Below, piece by piece: positions 27,729 through 37,190 of a DNA stretch of 64,000 nt; within the stretch, counting starts at the first letter, position 1, and every line of letters starts with the position of its first letter. The notes beneath the pieces were generated by a model. That model did no database searches. It was not told where the DNA came from and saw only the letters and a list, made by a program, of their open reading frames with translations. The stretch comes from Thermosipho africanus Ob7 (GTDB taxonomy: Bacteria > Thermotogota > Thermotogae > Thermotogales > Fervidobacteriaceae): the NCBI RefSeq assembly GCF_003351105.1, contig NZ_NKRG01000001.1:372001-436000 (forward strand), written 5' to 3'. Both the position numbers and the translations under genes were made by a program.

Positions 27729-27745
27729 ATTATAACAGAATTATA
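27729..27745 (-). promoter_or_regulatory. Probable -10 region for the lysine operon
   Basis: Two overlapping candidates for TATAAT on the minus strand (27729-27734 and 27740-27745) lie 11-27 bases ahead of the riboswitch. No good -35 hexamer is seen. Confidence 0.4.
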
Positions 27746-27756
27746 GTAAATATATG

Positions 27757-28899
27757 TTACAAATTAGTTAATATAGAAAATAGTTTGTTAAATATAACCA
27801 TTCCAAGTAGTGCGAAAGGATATGTTGCACCGTATCCTGCTGTTACAAGTTCACTTTTTGTTGACTCTAAAGCGGCTCCTAGTCCTGGAGTACTTGTCAT
27901 ACCACCAGTTATTGCACCAGCAAGTATTATCCAATCAAGTTTGAAGATATATTTTCCTATTATATAACCAACTAAAATTGAAAAAATGGCGCAGACAAAT
28001 GAAATCACCATAAGATATAAACTTTCTCTGTTGAAATTTGAAATTACCTTATAACCGCTTCTTAGACCAATCGATGATAAAAATATTACAAGACCTAAGT
28101 TTTGAAAGACCTTTAGTATATTTTTATTAAATTCAAAACTTAGATTGCCTATTTTTCCAAGTGAGCCTAAAAATAAAGAACTTAATAATATCCCACCAGT
28201 GTTTCCGAGTTTTAAGGATGCAAATTTAAGGTTTAAATTTAAATTTCCAATTAGTATACCTAAAATTATAACTATTGAAAAGCTAATAAAATTAAAATTG
28301 TAATCTTTTGAATTATCGATACTTTCAAATTTATATGATTCTTTTTCTTTATTTATATTAATTTTAAAAATTATAGGAATAAAATAGATTGAAAATATTA
28401 CTGCTAAAACACCGGGTATATAACCAACTGTATAGCCATAAATAATATCGGCAGAGCCTTCTTTTATGCTTTCAAGTGCACTAGCTAGACCAGGTGAGCT
28501 TGTCATACTACCAGAAAAAACTCCTAACAAATTGAGGTTGTTTAAATTGGTAAAGTAGGTAAAAAGTAATGTTGAAATAAATCCTGAAAAAGTTATTAAA
28601 AAACCCAAAATTATAAATTTAAAGCCGTGAGTTTTGAGAATTTTTTTAATATCTCTTGAAGCAATTAAGCCTATTGAAGATACAAACAAAATGAGTGAGA
28701 AATTAAAAAACGTGTTTAAAGTATTTTGAATATTAATTAATTCTTTTTGAGAGTTTATAAACAATGGAAATAGCCAGCCAAAAAAAAGACCAGCAAAAAG
28801 TGTACCTGAAGCACCTAGTTTAAAGTTTTTAAATTGAATTTTTCCAAGCAATAATCCACTTAAAATTGAGATGAATAATAGAAAAAATGGATTGCTCAT
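27757..28899 (-). CDS. AspT/YidE/YbjL-family transporter (SucE1-like)
   Basis: 380 residues, about ten hydrophobic helices in two homologous halves, each with the duplicated family motif: GSMTSSPGLASALE near residue 130 and GGMTSTPGLGAALE near 340. There is no TrkA_C domain in the middle, so it is the short form. Known relatives include the aspartate:alanine antiporter AspT and the Corynebacterium succinate exporter SucE1. ATG 28899 comes one base after the sucD stop, with GGAGGGG inside the last sucD codons, so it belongs to the cobalamin-riboswitch operon. Transport of succinate or another dicarboxylate is inferred from this context. The frame is intact although both genes before it are broken. 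Confidence 0.8.
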   Translation of the reverse strand: MSNPFFLLFISILSGLLLGKIQFKNFKLGASGTLFAGLFFGWLFPLFINSQKELINIQNTLNTFFNFSLILFVSSIGLIASRDIKKILKTHGFKFIILGFLITFSGFISTLLFTYFTNLNNLNLLGVFSGSMTSSPGLASALESIKEGSADIIYGYTVGYIPGVLAVIFSIYFIPIIFKININKEKESYKFESIDNSKDYNFNFISFSIVIILGILIGNLNLNLKFASLKLGNTGGILLSSLFLGSLGKIGNLSFEFNKNILKVFQNLGLVIFLSSIGLRSGYKVISNFNRESLYLMVISFVCAIFSILVGYIIGKYIFKLDWIILAGAITGGMTSTPGLGAALESTKSELVTAGYGATYPFALLGMVIFNKLFSILTNL

Positions 28900-28900
28900 T

Positions 28901-29743
28901 TTACCCCTCCAATAATTCTTCTATATATTTAGCAACGAAAATCCCCATATTATTTAATTTGTTTTCTTTATACTCTATTGAACCTTCATAGCCTTCGATA
29001 ATAGCACCTGCATGTCCCATTCTTTTGCCTTTTGGAGCAGTTCTTCCGGCAAAAAAAGACCTGTATATTAGCATTATAACCTTTTTTTAGAAATTTTTCT
29101 ATACCTATTATTTCATCATTACCGCCTATTTCACTGATGATAACAATTTTTCTTGGATTTAAATGCGTAACAAATTCTAAAGCTTCATCTATTGAAATTC
29201 CAATTATTGGATCACCGCCTAATCCAATTGCAATTTTAATACCAGTGGATTTTTTTGAAAGGTAATTGGATACTTCGTACATTAGAGTACCACTTTTTGA
29301 AATAATTGCTATATCTCCAGGTTTGAAATCTGATGATGGCATTATTCCAATTTTACTTACTCCTGGAAGAATAATTCCTGGACAATTTGGACCTACAAAT
29401 GTTATATTTTTCTCTTTTACTTTTTTATATATTTCGATCATATCGTGAATTGGAATGTGCTCAGTTATTGTGATGATTTTTTTAATTCCTGAATCAATGG
29501 CTTCAAATATAGCACTTTTAGCATAAAGGGTCGGAACAAAAACCACGCTAGTATCACATTTATATTTTTTTACAGCTTCGAACATGTTATCAAAAACAGG
29601 AATATTTTCAATATTTGTTACTTTATTGTTTTTTGAAACTCCACAAACTATATTTGTTCCATATTCAATCATTTTTTTGTGTGAAATTTACCATATTTTC
29701 CAGTAATACCTTGAGCACAGACTTTTTCATTTCCATTAATCAT
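28901..29743 (-). pseudogene. sucD: Succinyl-CoA synthetase alpha subunit, broken by two frameshifts
   Basis: The gene can be read from ATG 29743 (MINGNEKVCAQGITGKYG, with AAGGGGAAG upstream) to TAA 28901, in three frames. The first break is in an A7 run near 29684, where the N-terminal frame stops; the middle part 29672-29070 reads EYGTNIVCGVSK to NIQVFF; the second break is in a T7 run near 29063, after which AGRTAPKGKRMGHAGAIIEG continues to the family C-terminus. The second shift separates the phosphohistidine (in GHAGAI) from the rest. Total length fits a normal alpha subunit of about 280 residues. One-base slips in homopolymers could be phase variation or sequencing error, but the neighbouring sucC is damaged more deeply. 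Confidence 0.85.
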
Positions 29744-29754
29744 GATACTTCCCC

Positions 29755-30707
29755 TTATTGCAATTTAATCATCTCGTACATATCATCAAAATAAGCTATG
29801 TTATTTTCATCTAATATTCGTTTGGCTTCGTTTTCATTGGGTCCGGTAATTCTTACAAGTATAGGAACATTTTTATTTTCGTTTTTGAATTTTACGATTG
29901 CTTTTGCTATTTCGTCGCATTTTGTAATACAACCAAATATATTCATTATGATTTTTATACATTTAGTGATTTTAGTGATCTCATTGCTTCTAAAGTTATA
30001 TTTGAATTTGCTCCACCACCAAGATCCAAAAAGTTGGCAGGTTTTCCACAATATAGATTTACTGCATCCATTGTTGCCATAACTATTCCAGCTCCACAAC
30101 CGATACTGCCAATATCACCATCTAATTTTACAAAATGAAATGGATATTAATCATTTACAAATTCTTGAGCCCATTTTTGTCTAAATAATGCATTGTCATC
30201 AAGATGCATTACACAATCAAGCGCGATTAACTTGCCATTTTCATCTTCTGCAAGAAGATTAATTTCAAGAAGAGTCAATTCTTTTTCAATAAATAATTTA
30301 TATAGCTAATAACAATATCGTGAAATTTATCAGGCAGCTTTTTATAATCATTTATGTTTAGATTTAAAATATTATTTTTATTGTTTTCAATTTCTATACC
30401 ACCACTTTCTGAGAAAAGAATTTTTATATCTGTTTAATATTTATTTTTTCTTCAACAAGAATTGCATAAGGTTTTTCACCATGGATATCTTTTTCTAATA
30501 GATTTTATGTATTGGTGAAAAATTCGTCTTTTGTGTTTGCAAATTTCCACCTGCTTTCATTCTGCTTTCAACAAGGACTTGACTTTTTAAAACTGCTGGA
30601 AGAAATTTTACTTGTAGACTGTCTGAGTTTTTAATTACATAGCCATTTGGTGTTTCAATCCCTGCTTCTTTTAAAAGTTTTTTACCAACAAACTCATGAA
30701 TTTTCAC
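29755..30707 (-). pseudogene. sucC: Succinyl-CoA synthetase beta subunit, multiply frameshifted
   Basis: Starts at GTG 30707 behind GGAGGTGAG with IHEFVGKKLLKEAGI and VLKSQVLVESRMKAGG (ATP-grasp), and ends at TAA 29755 with VPILVRITGPNENEAK. Between them at least five shifts are needed: after KAGG, after INIKQ, after ISYI, after QEFVND and after SLKSLNV. Recognisable pieces are [63 protein letters not shown] and [17 protein letters not shown]. The span (953 bases) is short for a beta subunit of about 380 residues, with sequence missing around INIKQ, so real deletion has occurred. No full-length product can be made. Confidence 0.88.
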
Positions 30708-30730
30708 TATCTCACCTCCAAAGTATTGAA

Positions 30731-30766
30731 TAAAAAATTTTTCTCAATCTTCCCTCGAGATTGAGA
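30731..30766 (-). terminator. Intrinsic terminator of the cobalamin riboswitch
   Basis: Nine-base perfect stem TCTCAATCT / AGATTGAGA (30742-30766) with a seven-base loop, followed on the minus strand by AAAAATTTTTT, 24 bases ahead of the sucC start. Confidence 0.85.
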
Positions 30767-30777
30767 AACGTTTTGAA

Positions 30778-30936
30778 ATAAAGGCAGGTCTCCTGGCTTC
30801 CGAATCATCCTACTCTCCACGCCTTCCCAGGAATACTTCCCAGTGGCATACTGTGGATTTCGTCCTCGGTTACAGTGGCGGGGCCGCGCTGGATTTTCAC
30901 CAGCTTCCCTTTTAAGCCAAATAGGCACCTTTATTC
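30778..30936 (-). ncRNA. Cobalamin (B12) riboswitch aptamer
   Basis: Minus-strand sequence contains all core elements of the class: GGTGCC near the 5' end, AAAAGGGAAGCTGGTGAAAATC, GCGGCCCCGCCACTGTAACC, ATGCCACTGGGA and the terminal B12 box GAAGCCAGGAGACCTGCC. P1 pairs AATAAAGG with CCTTTATT. It is followed by an intrinsic terminator and then by sucC, sucD and the transporter gene. The usual logic is that adenosylcobalamin binding stops transcription. No B12 synthesis or uptake gene lies downstream, which is the common target of such switches. Confidence 0.95.
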
Positions 30937-30962
30937 CAAAATAATATTCACTTTTCTAGAGA

Positions 30963-30990
30963 ATTATAACAAAAATTATAATTTTTGTAA
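30963..30990 (-). promoter_or_regulatory. Promoter of the cobalamin-riboswitch operon
   Basis: On the minus strand TTACAA (30985-30990), a 16-base spacer and TATAAT (30963-30968), ending 27 bases ahead of the aptamer. The rest of the 30708-31027 gap holds the riboswitch and its terminator. Confidence 0.65.
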
Positions 30991-31027
30991 TCTTTAATTA
31001 TTTTATAAAAAGCCAATTAATCGTGTA

Positions 31028-31660
31028 TTATTCTTCGAAAGCAAATTCATTTTTAATTTTTTTAACGCTCATATTGATTATTGGACTGTTAAAAATTGAT
31101 AGAGCCAGCTTTACTATATACTGTGATAATATCATATTAAACAATACGTTAAGATCATATGAGCCAAAAAAGGATACTACAACGAAAACTATAGAATCTA
31201 CAAATTGAGTGATTATCATTGAAAAAGCATTTCTAAAAGTAATATTTTCATAGTTGAATAGTTTTTTAGGTAAGTTAAAAGCCCAAATATTAGTATATTG
31301 TGCTGAAAGATAAGCTAAAAAGCTTGCTAATATTATTCTTGGAGTTGAATTGAAAACTGTTATATAAGCATTATTTTTGTCAAAAATATTTGATGGTGGA
31401 TAAAATATTACTAAATATGAATATATTACTAAAATAAGTGAGGCTAAAAATCCAACTTTGATAACCTTTTTTGCCATATTAGCTCCATAAACTTCAAATA
31501 TTATATTAGATATTCCAAAGCTAAGTGGATAAATTAAAACTGATAAAGTGATAACAAATGGGCCAATATTAACTAGTTTTCCTGCTATTATGTTTGAGAT
31601 GATAATGACGGCAGTAAACAATCCTGTTAAAAGTATTAACCTTTCCTGTGATTTTTCCAT
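31028..31660 (-). CDS. Queuosine precursor transporter family protein (YhhQ/VUT)
   Basis: 210 residues, six or so hydrophobic helices: SIIxxNIIAGKLVNIGPFVI-type start (IIISNIIAGKLVNIG), YPLSFGISNIIFEVYG, and TQFVDSIVFVVVSFFG near residue 155. These are the conserved stretches of the VUT/YhhQ family that import 7-cyano-7-deazaguanine or 7-aminomethyl-7-deazaguanine for tRNA queuosine. ATG 31660 is preferred to TTG 31666 because AGGAGG lies six bases before it. No preQ1 riboswitch is recognisable upstream. It stands alone between the riboswitch operon and the divergent oxygen-sensor operon. Confidence 0.85.
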   Translation of the reverse strand: MEKSQERLILLTGLFTAVIIISNIIAGKLVNIGPFVITLSVLIYPLSFGISNIIFEVYGANMAKKVIKVGFLASLILVIYSYLVIFYPPSNIFDKNNAYITVFNSTPRIILASFLAYLSAQYTNIWAFNLPKKLFNYENITFRNAFSMIITQFVDSIVFVVVSFFGSYDLNVLFNMILSQYIVKLALSIFNSPIINMSVKKIKNEFAFEE

Positions 31661-31832
31661 GATCAACCTCCTTATCTATATATTAACAATTCATTTAGCA
31701 TCTTATTCTATAACATTGTGTAATAGATTTCAAGTAAAAATAAAGTTAATAACCTTAAATCTTTATAAATATGAAAGTTTGTATTGTTAATATTTTTTAT
31801 AGTTCTAAAAAACTGAAAAATGTTTATTTTTC

Positions 31833-31841
31833 TGGTATAAT
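31833..31841 (+). promoter_or_regulatory. Extended -10 promoter for the diiron-sensor/chemoreceptor operon
   Basis: TGGTATAAT, an extended -10 element, 24 bases before the start codon, with no clear -35. A ribosome site AAAGGGGG follows. Confidence 0.5.
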
Positions 31842-31864
31842 AAATAGTAAAGGGGGTAAAAAGT

Positions 31865-32629
31865 ATGAATAATATTTGTTTATATGATGATGGCAAGCAT
31901 AAATATTACCTTCTTGGTTGGGAAGAGACAGAGGATCCAAATATGGTTCCAACTAATCAATATTTAATTATCCATGAAAATAAAGGTTTTTTATTAGATC
32001 CAGGTGGAGCTCATGTTTTTCCAAGGGTGCTCGCAAATGTATCTGAAATTATTGCTCCTGAAAATATAGAAGGAATATTTTATTCGCACCAAGACCCTGA
32101 TGTTTCTTCTGGAATAACGATGTGGCTTACAATAGCAAGCAGAGCAAAAATTTATATTTCAGAACTTTGGATAAGATTTTTACCACATTTTGGCGTTTTT
32201 GATAAAAACAGAATAGTTGGACTAAAGGATAGAGGAGAAAAGGGTGTTAGATTTTCTGGATATACACTTGATTTTGTTCCGGCACATTTTTTGCATGCCC
32301 CAGGTCACTTTAATGTCTATGATCCAATCTCTAAAATATTATTTAGCGGTGATATAGGTGTTTCTTTACTACCATTTAGTCAAAGGGTGCAAATATATGA
32401 AGGCGACTTTAAAAATCTAGTAAGTGCAATGGAAGGTTTTCATAAAAGATATATGACTTCAAATGCTGCTTGTAAGATTTGGGTTGATAGAGTATCAGAA
32501 TATGAAATTTATATGATTGCTCCACAGCATGGTGCCGTTTTAAAGGGAAATGTTGTCAAAGAATTTTTGAAATGGTTTAAGACATTGAAATGTGGTAGCG
32601 ATATAATTGAACAATTTTACGGGAGATGA
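31865..32629 (+). CDS. Metallo-beta-lactamase-fold diiron protein, ODP-like oxygen sensor
   Basis: 254 residues resembling the beta-lactamase part of flavodiiron proteins but without a flavodoxin domain. Metal ligands expected from the family can be placed: His75, Asp77 and Asp79 in HQDPDVSS, His148 in APGHFNV, Asp163 in FSGDIG and His222 in APQHG; the position after Asp79 is Val where flavodiiron enzymes have His. This matches the oxygen-binding diiron protein (ODP) group, described in Treponema as an Fe/O2 sensor that acts with a soluble chemoreceptor. The next gene is such a receptor, overlapping by four bases, which strongly supports this role. Confidence 0.75.
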   Translation: MNNICLYDDGKHKYYLLGWEETEDPNMVPTNQYLIIHENKGFLLDPGGAHVFPRVLANVSEIIAPENIEGIFYSHQDPDVSSGITMWLTIASRAKIYISELWIRFLPHFGVFDKNRIVGLKDRGEKGVRFSGYTLDFVPAHFLHAPGHFNVYDPISKILFSGDIGVSLLPFSQRVQIYEGDFKNLVSAMEGFHKRYMTSNAACKIWVDRVSEYEIYMIAPQHGAVLKGNVVKEFLKWFKTLKCGSDIIEQFYGR

Positions 32630-32634
32630 TAGAT

Positions 32635-33474
32635 ATGAAAATAGATGAAAAAACTTTAAATACTTTATCATCGGCTTTTTATGTACAGAATTTGATGTTA
32701 TCTTTTATGGCACAGTTGGATGAAGTATTAGTTTCAAGGATAAATGATATAAAAGATGATATAGAAAAGATTACCAGTAGATTTGAAGAATTAAATGATA
32801 ATATTTTTAAGCTTCTTGAGAGTTTTTCAAAAGAAAGTAAAAGTATAGTTGAAAACGTAGAATATGCTACAGAAGTTAATCAGAAAATTAATGATGATTT
32901 AAAAAGTCTTGGAACAGATGTTGATAATGTTTCATTAAAATTTAAAGATACAATAGGTAAAACATCAGAAACTTTTGAAAAATTTTCAAAAGTAGAAGAG
33001 CTTGTAAAAGCTATACAGAGGATTGCAAAACAAACAAATTTATTGGCATTAAATGCATCTATTGAAGCTGCAAGAGCAGGAGAATATGGAAAAGGATTTT
33101 CTGTTGTAGCATCTGAAATTCAAAAGTTGGCTGAAGAATCACAAGAAACATCCGCTAATATTTCAAAGATAATTTCTGAGATTTCAAATTCTGTAAATGA
33201 ATCTATTAATTCGTTAAAACAAATAGAGGGATTATTTAGTGCAGTGCAAAATTCATTAAGCGAAGCATTAAATTATATGAAAAAGAATATTCAGGTGTTA
33301 GTAAGCTCCAAAAAATTGTATGAAGATACGAGTGAAAGTTTGGAAAATGAATATAAATTGTTGTCAAATGCAGTGGAAATTTTAGGTGAAACTTCTAAGG
33401 AATTTAATACGATTAGTGAAGTCATACGTTCAATCGTTAAAGCACAAAATTCTTTGAAAGATTTAAAGTTATAG
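32635..33474 (+). CDS. Cytoplasmic methyl-accepting chemotaxis protein
   Basis: 279 residues, all soluble: no membrane helix is seen. An N-terminal alpha-helical region of about 110 residues leads to the conserved hairpin tip [20 protein letters not shown] (residues 130-149) and [18 protein letters not shown], the CheA/CheW contact site. The flanking heptads are coiled coil. It lacks a ligand domain of its own, so it should take its input from a partner, most simply the ODP-like protein made from the overlapping gene upstream. ATG 32635 has GGGAG nine bases upstream; ATG 32626 in the same frame is possible. The result would be an oxygen or iron taxis unit. Confidence 0.85.
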   Translation: MKIDEKTLNTLSSAFYVQNLMLSFMAQLDEVLVSRINDIKDDIEKITSRFEELNDNIFKLLESFSKESKSIVENVEYATEVNQKINDDLKSLGTDVDNVSLKFKDTIGKTSETFEKFSKVEELVKAIQRIAKQTNLLALNASIEAARAGEYGKGFSVVASEIQKLAEESQETSANISKIISEISNSVNESINSLKQIEGLFSAVQNSLSEALNYMKKNIQVLVSSKKLYEDTSESLENEYKLLSNAVEILGETSKEFNTISEVIRSIVKAQNSLKDLKL

Positions 33475-33489
33475 AAAGGAAGGAAATGT

Positions 33490-33696
33490 ATGAAGGAAAA
33501 GGCTTTTTTAATTATACATGGTTTTGAACAGAGAGATGAATTATTTAAATTAATAAAGTTATTGAAAGATAATTTTCCAGAAAAGGAGCTGATTTTTGCA
33601 ACGACGACTCCAACTAATTTAGAATGGAAACTATCAGATTTGATAGTTGAAATTGAAAAGGAGCATGAATTTATGAAAAAGACGAAGCAGAAGTAG
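33490..33696 (+). CDS. Small conserved protein, DUF3783-like
   Basis: 68 residues with an alternating alpha/beta pattern (KAFLIIHGFEQRDELFKLIKLL, then KELIFATTTPTNLEWKL), resembling the DUF3783 group of about 70 residues. Function unknown. GAAAGGAAGG lies ahead of ATG 33490, and it sits between the chemoreceptor and infB with short gaps, so it is probably part of the same transcript as infB. Confidence 0.5.
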   Translation: MKEKAFLIIHGFEQRDELFKLIKLLKDNFPEKELIFATTTPTNLEWKLSDLIVEIEKEHEFMKKTKQK

Positions 33697-33720
33697 AGAA
33701 AGGTTTTGGAGGTGATTCTA

Positions 33721-35811
33721 TTGGCTCGATTAAGAGTATATGAGCTTGCTAGACAACTAGAAATGGATACAAGAGAATTGATGAAGGAGCTGCATGAGCT
33801 AGGAATAGAGATAAAAAGTCACATGAGTTATATCGATGAAGAAACAGTTAATCTTCTTCTTGAGATGTATGGAACCCAAGAGGAAGAAGAGGAACTTATT
33901 GAAGAGTATGAAGAATATGAGGAAATTGATGAAGAAGTTAATGGGAAACACTTTAAAAACAAAGAAGGTTCTTTAGAAAAGTTACAAACAAACAAAAAGA
34001 AAAATTCAGTAAAAATAACTGAAGAAGATCTAAAATTGGACAAATTTGCTGAAAAAATTGGAATTCCACAAAACAGGATTATACAGGACTTTTTTATGAA
34101 AGGTGAAATCCTGAAACCAGGTCAGTCGCTCAATCTGCAACTTGCGAAAAAAATTGCCAAAATGTACGATGTAAGGATTTCATTTGAAACTGAGGAAAAA
34201 GAAGAAGTTATAGAAAATCCTTTAATTGAGATAGAAAAATACTTTGAAGAAAAATACAAAAATCCCGAAAATTTGAAAGAAAGACCACCAGTAGTTACAG
34301 TAATGGGTCACGTTGACCATGGTAAAACAACATTACTTGATTATATAAGAAATACAAGAGTAGCCGAAAGAGAAGAAGGCGGAATTACACAGAGCATTGG
34401 TGCTTATCAAGTTGAAGTTAACGGCAAGAAAATTACGTTTATTGATACACCAGGACACGAAATTTTTACAGAAATGAGAGCACGTGGTGCTCAGGCTACT
34501 GATATAGTTGTTTTAGTTGTTGCTGCTGATGATGGTGTAATGCCTCAGACTATTGAAGCATATAACCATGCAAAATCTGCAAATGTTCCAATTATAGTTG
34601 CAATTAATAAAATTGATAAGCCAAATGCAAATGTTGAAAAAACTAAGCAAGAACTTGTTAACAAATTAAACCTCATTCCCGAGGAATGGGGTGGAGATAC
34701 AATAGTTGTTCCAATATCTGCAAAGAAAGGTCAAAATGTTGATACATTACTTGAAATGATCCTTTTAGTTGCTGAAATGCAAGAAATTAAGGGAATTCCT
34801 GATGGACCTGTTAGAGCTGTAACTATTGAATCAAAACTTGACAAAGGTTTTGGACCAGTTGCAAACGTGATAGTTAAAGATGGTATTTTAAAGATTGGTG
34901 ATTATATAATCTCAGGAAAAGTAATGGGAAAGGTAAAAGCTCTTGTTAACGATCAGGGAAAGAGAGTAAAAGAAGCAGGACCATCTACTCCAGTTATGAT
35001 AGTTGGTTTTGAAGAACTACCAGATTCTCATGGAATAGTATATAGTGTTGATTCACTTGATAAAGCAAGGGAAATTTCTGAAAAGATAAGGGAAATTGAA
35101 CAGAAAGAACTTAGAAGAAAAAGACATATGAAATTGGAAGAAATTTTGAAGATGATGGAACAATCTGAGAGAAAAGAATTGAGATTGGTTTTAAAGGCAG
35201 ATACTCAAGGTTCACTAATGGCATTATCTGGTGCTATAAATAAATTGCGGAGTGAAGAAATTAGTATAAATATAATTCACTCTGGTGTTGGTTCAATTAC
35301 TGTAAGTGATGTTATGTTAGCTACTGCATCAGATGCAATTATTTTTGGTTTTAGGGTTAAGGCAGACAGTCAAGCAAGAAAAATGGCTGAAGCTGAAGGT
35401 ATTCAAATTAAAACATACACGATTGTATATAAACTAATAGAGGAATTACAAGCAGCACTAGAAGGTATGTTAGAGCCAGAAGAAATTGAAGAAATAACTG
35501 GTCGTGGAGAAATTAAAAAGGTATTTAAGATAAAAAAAGTTGGCTCCATAGCGGGTGTTCAAATGATTGAAGGTTATGTGGAGAAAGATGGGCTTGTTAA
35601 AGTTTACAGAAGTGGTAAACTAGTTTATGAAGGAAAGATAGAATCTTTAAAGCATTATCAACAGGATGTTAAAAGAGTTGATGCACCTCAAGAATGTGGA
35701 ATAAAACTTGAAAATTTTGATGATATAAAAGAGGGAGATGAACTTGAATTTTCAGTATTAAAGAAAGTGGCAAGAAAACTAACTTTTGAGGAAGACAAAG
35801 GAGAGAAATAA
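33721..35811 (+). CDS. infB: Translation initiation factor IF-2
   Basis: 696 residues. It brings initiator tRNA to the 30S subunit and promotes subunit joining with GTP. A short N-terminal domain ([20 protein letters not shown]) and acidic linker precede the GTPase with G1 [10 protein letters not shown]3 DTPGHE and G4 NKID, then the beta-barrel and C-terminal tRNA-binding domains. TTG 33721 is chosen as start because GGAGGTG (33708-33714) is seven bases upstream and the protein then begins ARLRVYELA as in relatives. It is followed two bases later by the carboxyltransferase. Confidence 0.97.
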   Translation: MARLRVYELARQLEMDTRELMKELHELGIEIKSHMSYIDEETVNLLLEMYGTQEEEEELIEEYEEYEEIDEEVNGKHFKNKEGSLEKLQTNKKKNSVKITEEDLKLDKFAEKIGIPQNRIIQDFFMKGEILKPGQSLNLQLAKKIAKMYDVRISFETEEKEEVIENPLIEIEKYFEEKYKNPENLKERPPVVTVMGHVDHGKTTLLDYIRNTRVAEREEGGITQSIGAYQVEVNGKKITFIDTPGHEIFTEMRARGAQATDIVVLVVAADDGVMPQTIEAYNHAKSANVPIIVAINKIDKPNANVEKTKQELVNKLNLIPEEWGGDTIVVPISAKKGQNVDTLLEMILLVAEMQEIKGIPDGPVRAVTIESKLDKGFGPVANVIVKDGILKIGDYIISGKVMGKVKALVNDQGKRVKEAGPSTPVMIVGFEELPDSHGIVYSVDSLDKAREISEKIREIEQKELRRKRHMKLEEILKMMEQSERKELRLVLKADTQGSLMALSGAINKLRSEEISINIIHSGVGSITVSDVMLATASDAIIFGFRVKADSQARKMAEAEGIQIKTYTIVYKLIEELQAALEGMLEPEEIEEITGRGEIKKVFKIKKVGSIAGVQMIEGYVEKDGLVKVYRSGKLVYEGKIESLKHYQQDVKRVDAPQECGIKLENFDDIKEGDELEFSVLKKVARKLTFEEDKGEK

Positions 35812-35813
35812 AG

Positions 35814-37190
35814 ATGTTTGTAGATACGACATTACGAGATGGTCACCAATCACTTATTGCGACAAGAATGAGTATTAATGATATGCTCCCAGCCTTGAAT
35901 GACATGGATGATTTAGGATTTGAGGCGATGGAAGTCTGGGGCGGAGCTACTTTTGATGTGTGTGTAAGATTCTTAAATGAAGATCCATGGGAAAGAATAA
36001 AAACTATCAAATCACATTTGAAAAAAACTAAGACTCAAATGCTGTTAAGAGGTCAAAATCTTGTAGGTTACAGACATTATGCTGATGATGTAGTTGAATT
36101 GTTTGTCAAAAAAGCAATTGAGAACGGAGTAGACAAAATTAGGGTTTTCGATGCACTGAATGATATTAGAAATTTGGAAAAAAGTATTGAAATTGCTTTA
36201 GCCAATGGTGCTCATGTTCAAGGTGCGATTTCTTATACAATTAGTCCTGTTCACACACTTGAGTATTATCTTAATTATGCTCAACAGTTAGTTGAAAAAG
36301 GCGTTAATTCACTTTGTATTAAAGATATGGCGGGACTTTTAACTCCAAGATCTTCGTTCAAACTAGTTAGTGAGTTAAAAAAGAGATTTAATGTACCAGT
36401 TGAAGTACATACTCATTGTACAGCAGGGCTCGGTGATTTGAATTATCTAGCTGCAGTTGAAGCGGGGGCAGATTATTTAGATACGGCACTATCTCCATTT
36501 GCTCTTGGGACATCTCAACCACCGTTTGAAGCAATGTATTATGCTGTAAGGGAATATAGAAATTTACCTGATATAGATTGGAAGAAAATATCAGTTTTAG
36601 TTGAGCATTTTAAAGCAGTTAGAGAAAAGCATAAAGATTATGATGTTATGATGAAAAGCATAGATTATAGAATTTTAGTTTCGCAAGTTCCTGGTGGTAT
36701 GTATTCAAATCTTGTCAAACAGCTATCAGAACAAAAAATGCTAAATAAACTTGAAGCAGTTTTAAATGAAATTCCAAGAGTAAGAAAAGATTTAGGTTAT
36801 CCACCACTTGTAACTCCTACAAGTCAAATTGTAGGTGTTCAAGCAGTTTTAAATGTTCTAACAGGTGAAAGGTACAAGAAAGTGACTAATGAAGTAAAAA
36901 ACTATGTTAAAGGAATGTATGGAAAACCACCTGCACCAATTGACGAAGAACTCAAGAAGAAAATTCTTGGTGATGAGAAACCAATAGATTGTAGACCAGC
37001 CGATTTAATTGAACCTGAGGTTGAAAGAGCAAGGAAAGAAATTGGGGTTTTAGCAGAAACTGATGAGGAGTTATTAATTTATATTTTACTTGGAGAAGTA
37101 GGAAGAAAATATTTATATAATAAGTATCAAGAAAAAATTAAAGTTGATCTTCAGCTTGTTGATGAACTTGGGGGAGGTTATCCTGTTTGA
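35814..37190 (+). CDS. Biotin-dependent carboxyltransferase alpha subunit (OadA/pyruvate carboxylase type)
   Basis: 458 residues. The TIM barrel begins DTTLRDGHQSLIATRM, with metal-binding HTHCTAG, the carboxylated lysine region CIKDMAGLLTP and VPGGMYSNL, followed by the conserved PYC_OADA domain. It stops at about residue 458, so the biotin carrier domain with its AMKM motif, found at the end of full-length OadA, is missing and must be a separate protein. It would transfer the carboxyl group of oxaloacetate or another acid to biotin, the partner reaction of OadB at 2131-3266. The gene is two bases behind infB and overlaps the next start as TTGA. Confidence 0.88.
   Translation: MFVDTTLRDGHQSLIATRMSINDMLPALNDMDDLGFEAMEVWGGATFDVCVRFLNEDPWERIKTIKSHLKKTKTQMLLRGQNLVGYRHYADDVVELFVKKAIENGVDKIRVFDALNDIRNLEKSIEIALANGAHVQGAISYTISPVHTLEYYLNYAQQLVEKGVNSLCIKDMAGLLTPRSSFKLVSELKKRFNVPVEVHTHCTAGLGDLNYLAAVEAGADYLDTALSPFALGTSQPPFEAMYYAVREYRNLPDIDWKKISVLVEHFKAVREKHKDYDVMMKSIDYRILVSQVPGGMYSNLVKQLSEQKMLNKLEAVLNEIPRVRKDLGYPPLVTPTSQIVGVQAVLNVLTGERYKKVTNEVKNYVKGMYGKPPAPIDEELKKKILGDEKPIDCRPADLIEPEVERARKEIGVLAETDEELLIYILLGEVGRKYLYNKYQEKIKVDLQLVDELGGGYPV

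Noticed and set aside
28901-30707. sucC/sucD frame breaks as pure sequencing errors
   Set aside because: Several breaks are not in homopolymers and sucC is too short, so true damage is more likely. The two sucD slips and the oadB one could still be errors.
30707-30928. Minus-strand 73-codon open frame upstream of sucC
   Set aside because: It lies fully on the cobalamin riboswitch and terminator; its translation has no family likeness, and its bases are explained by RNA structure.
31661-31864. preQ1 riboswitch before the queuosine transporter
   Set aside because: No match to the class I or II cores is seen in the leader; only a plain ribosome site.
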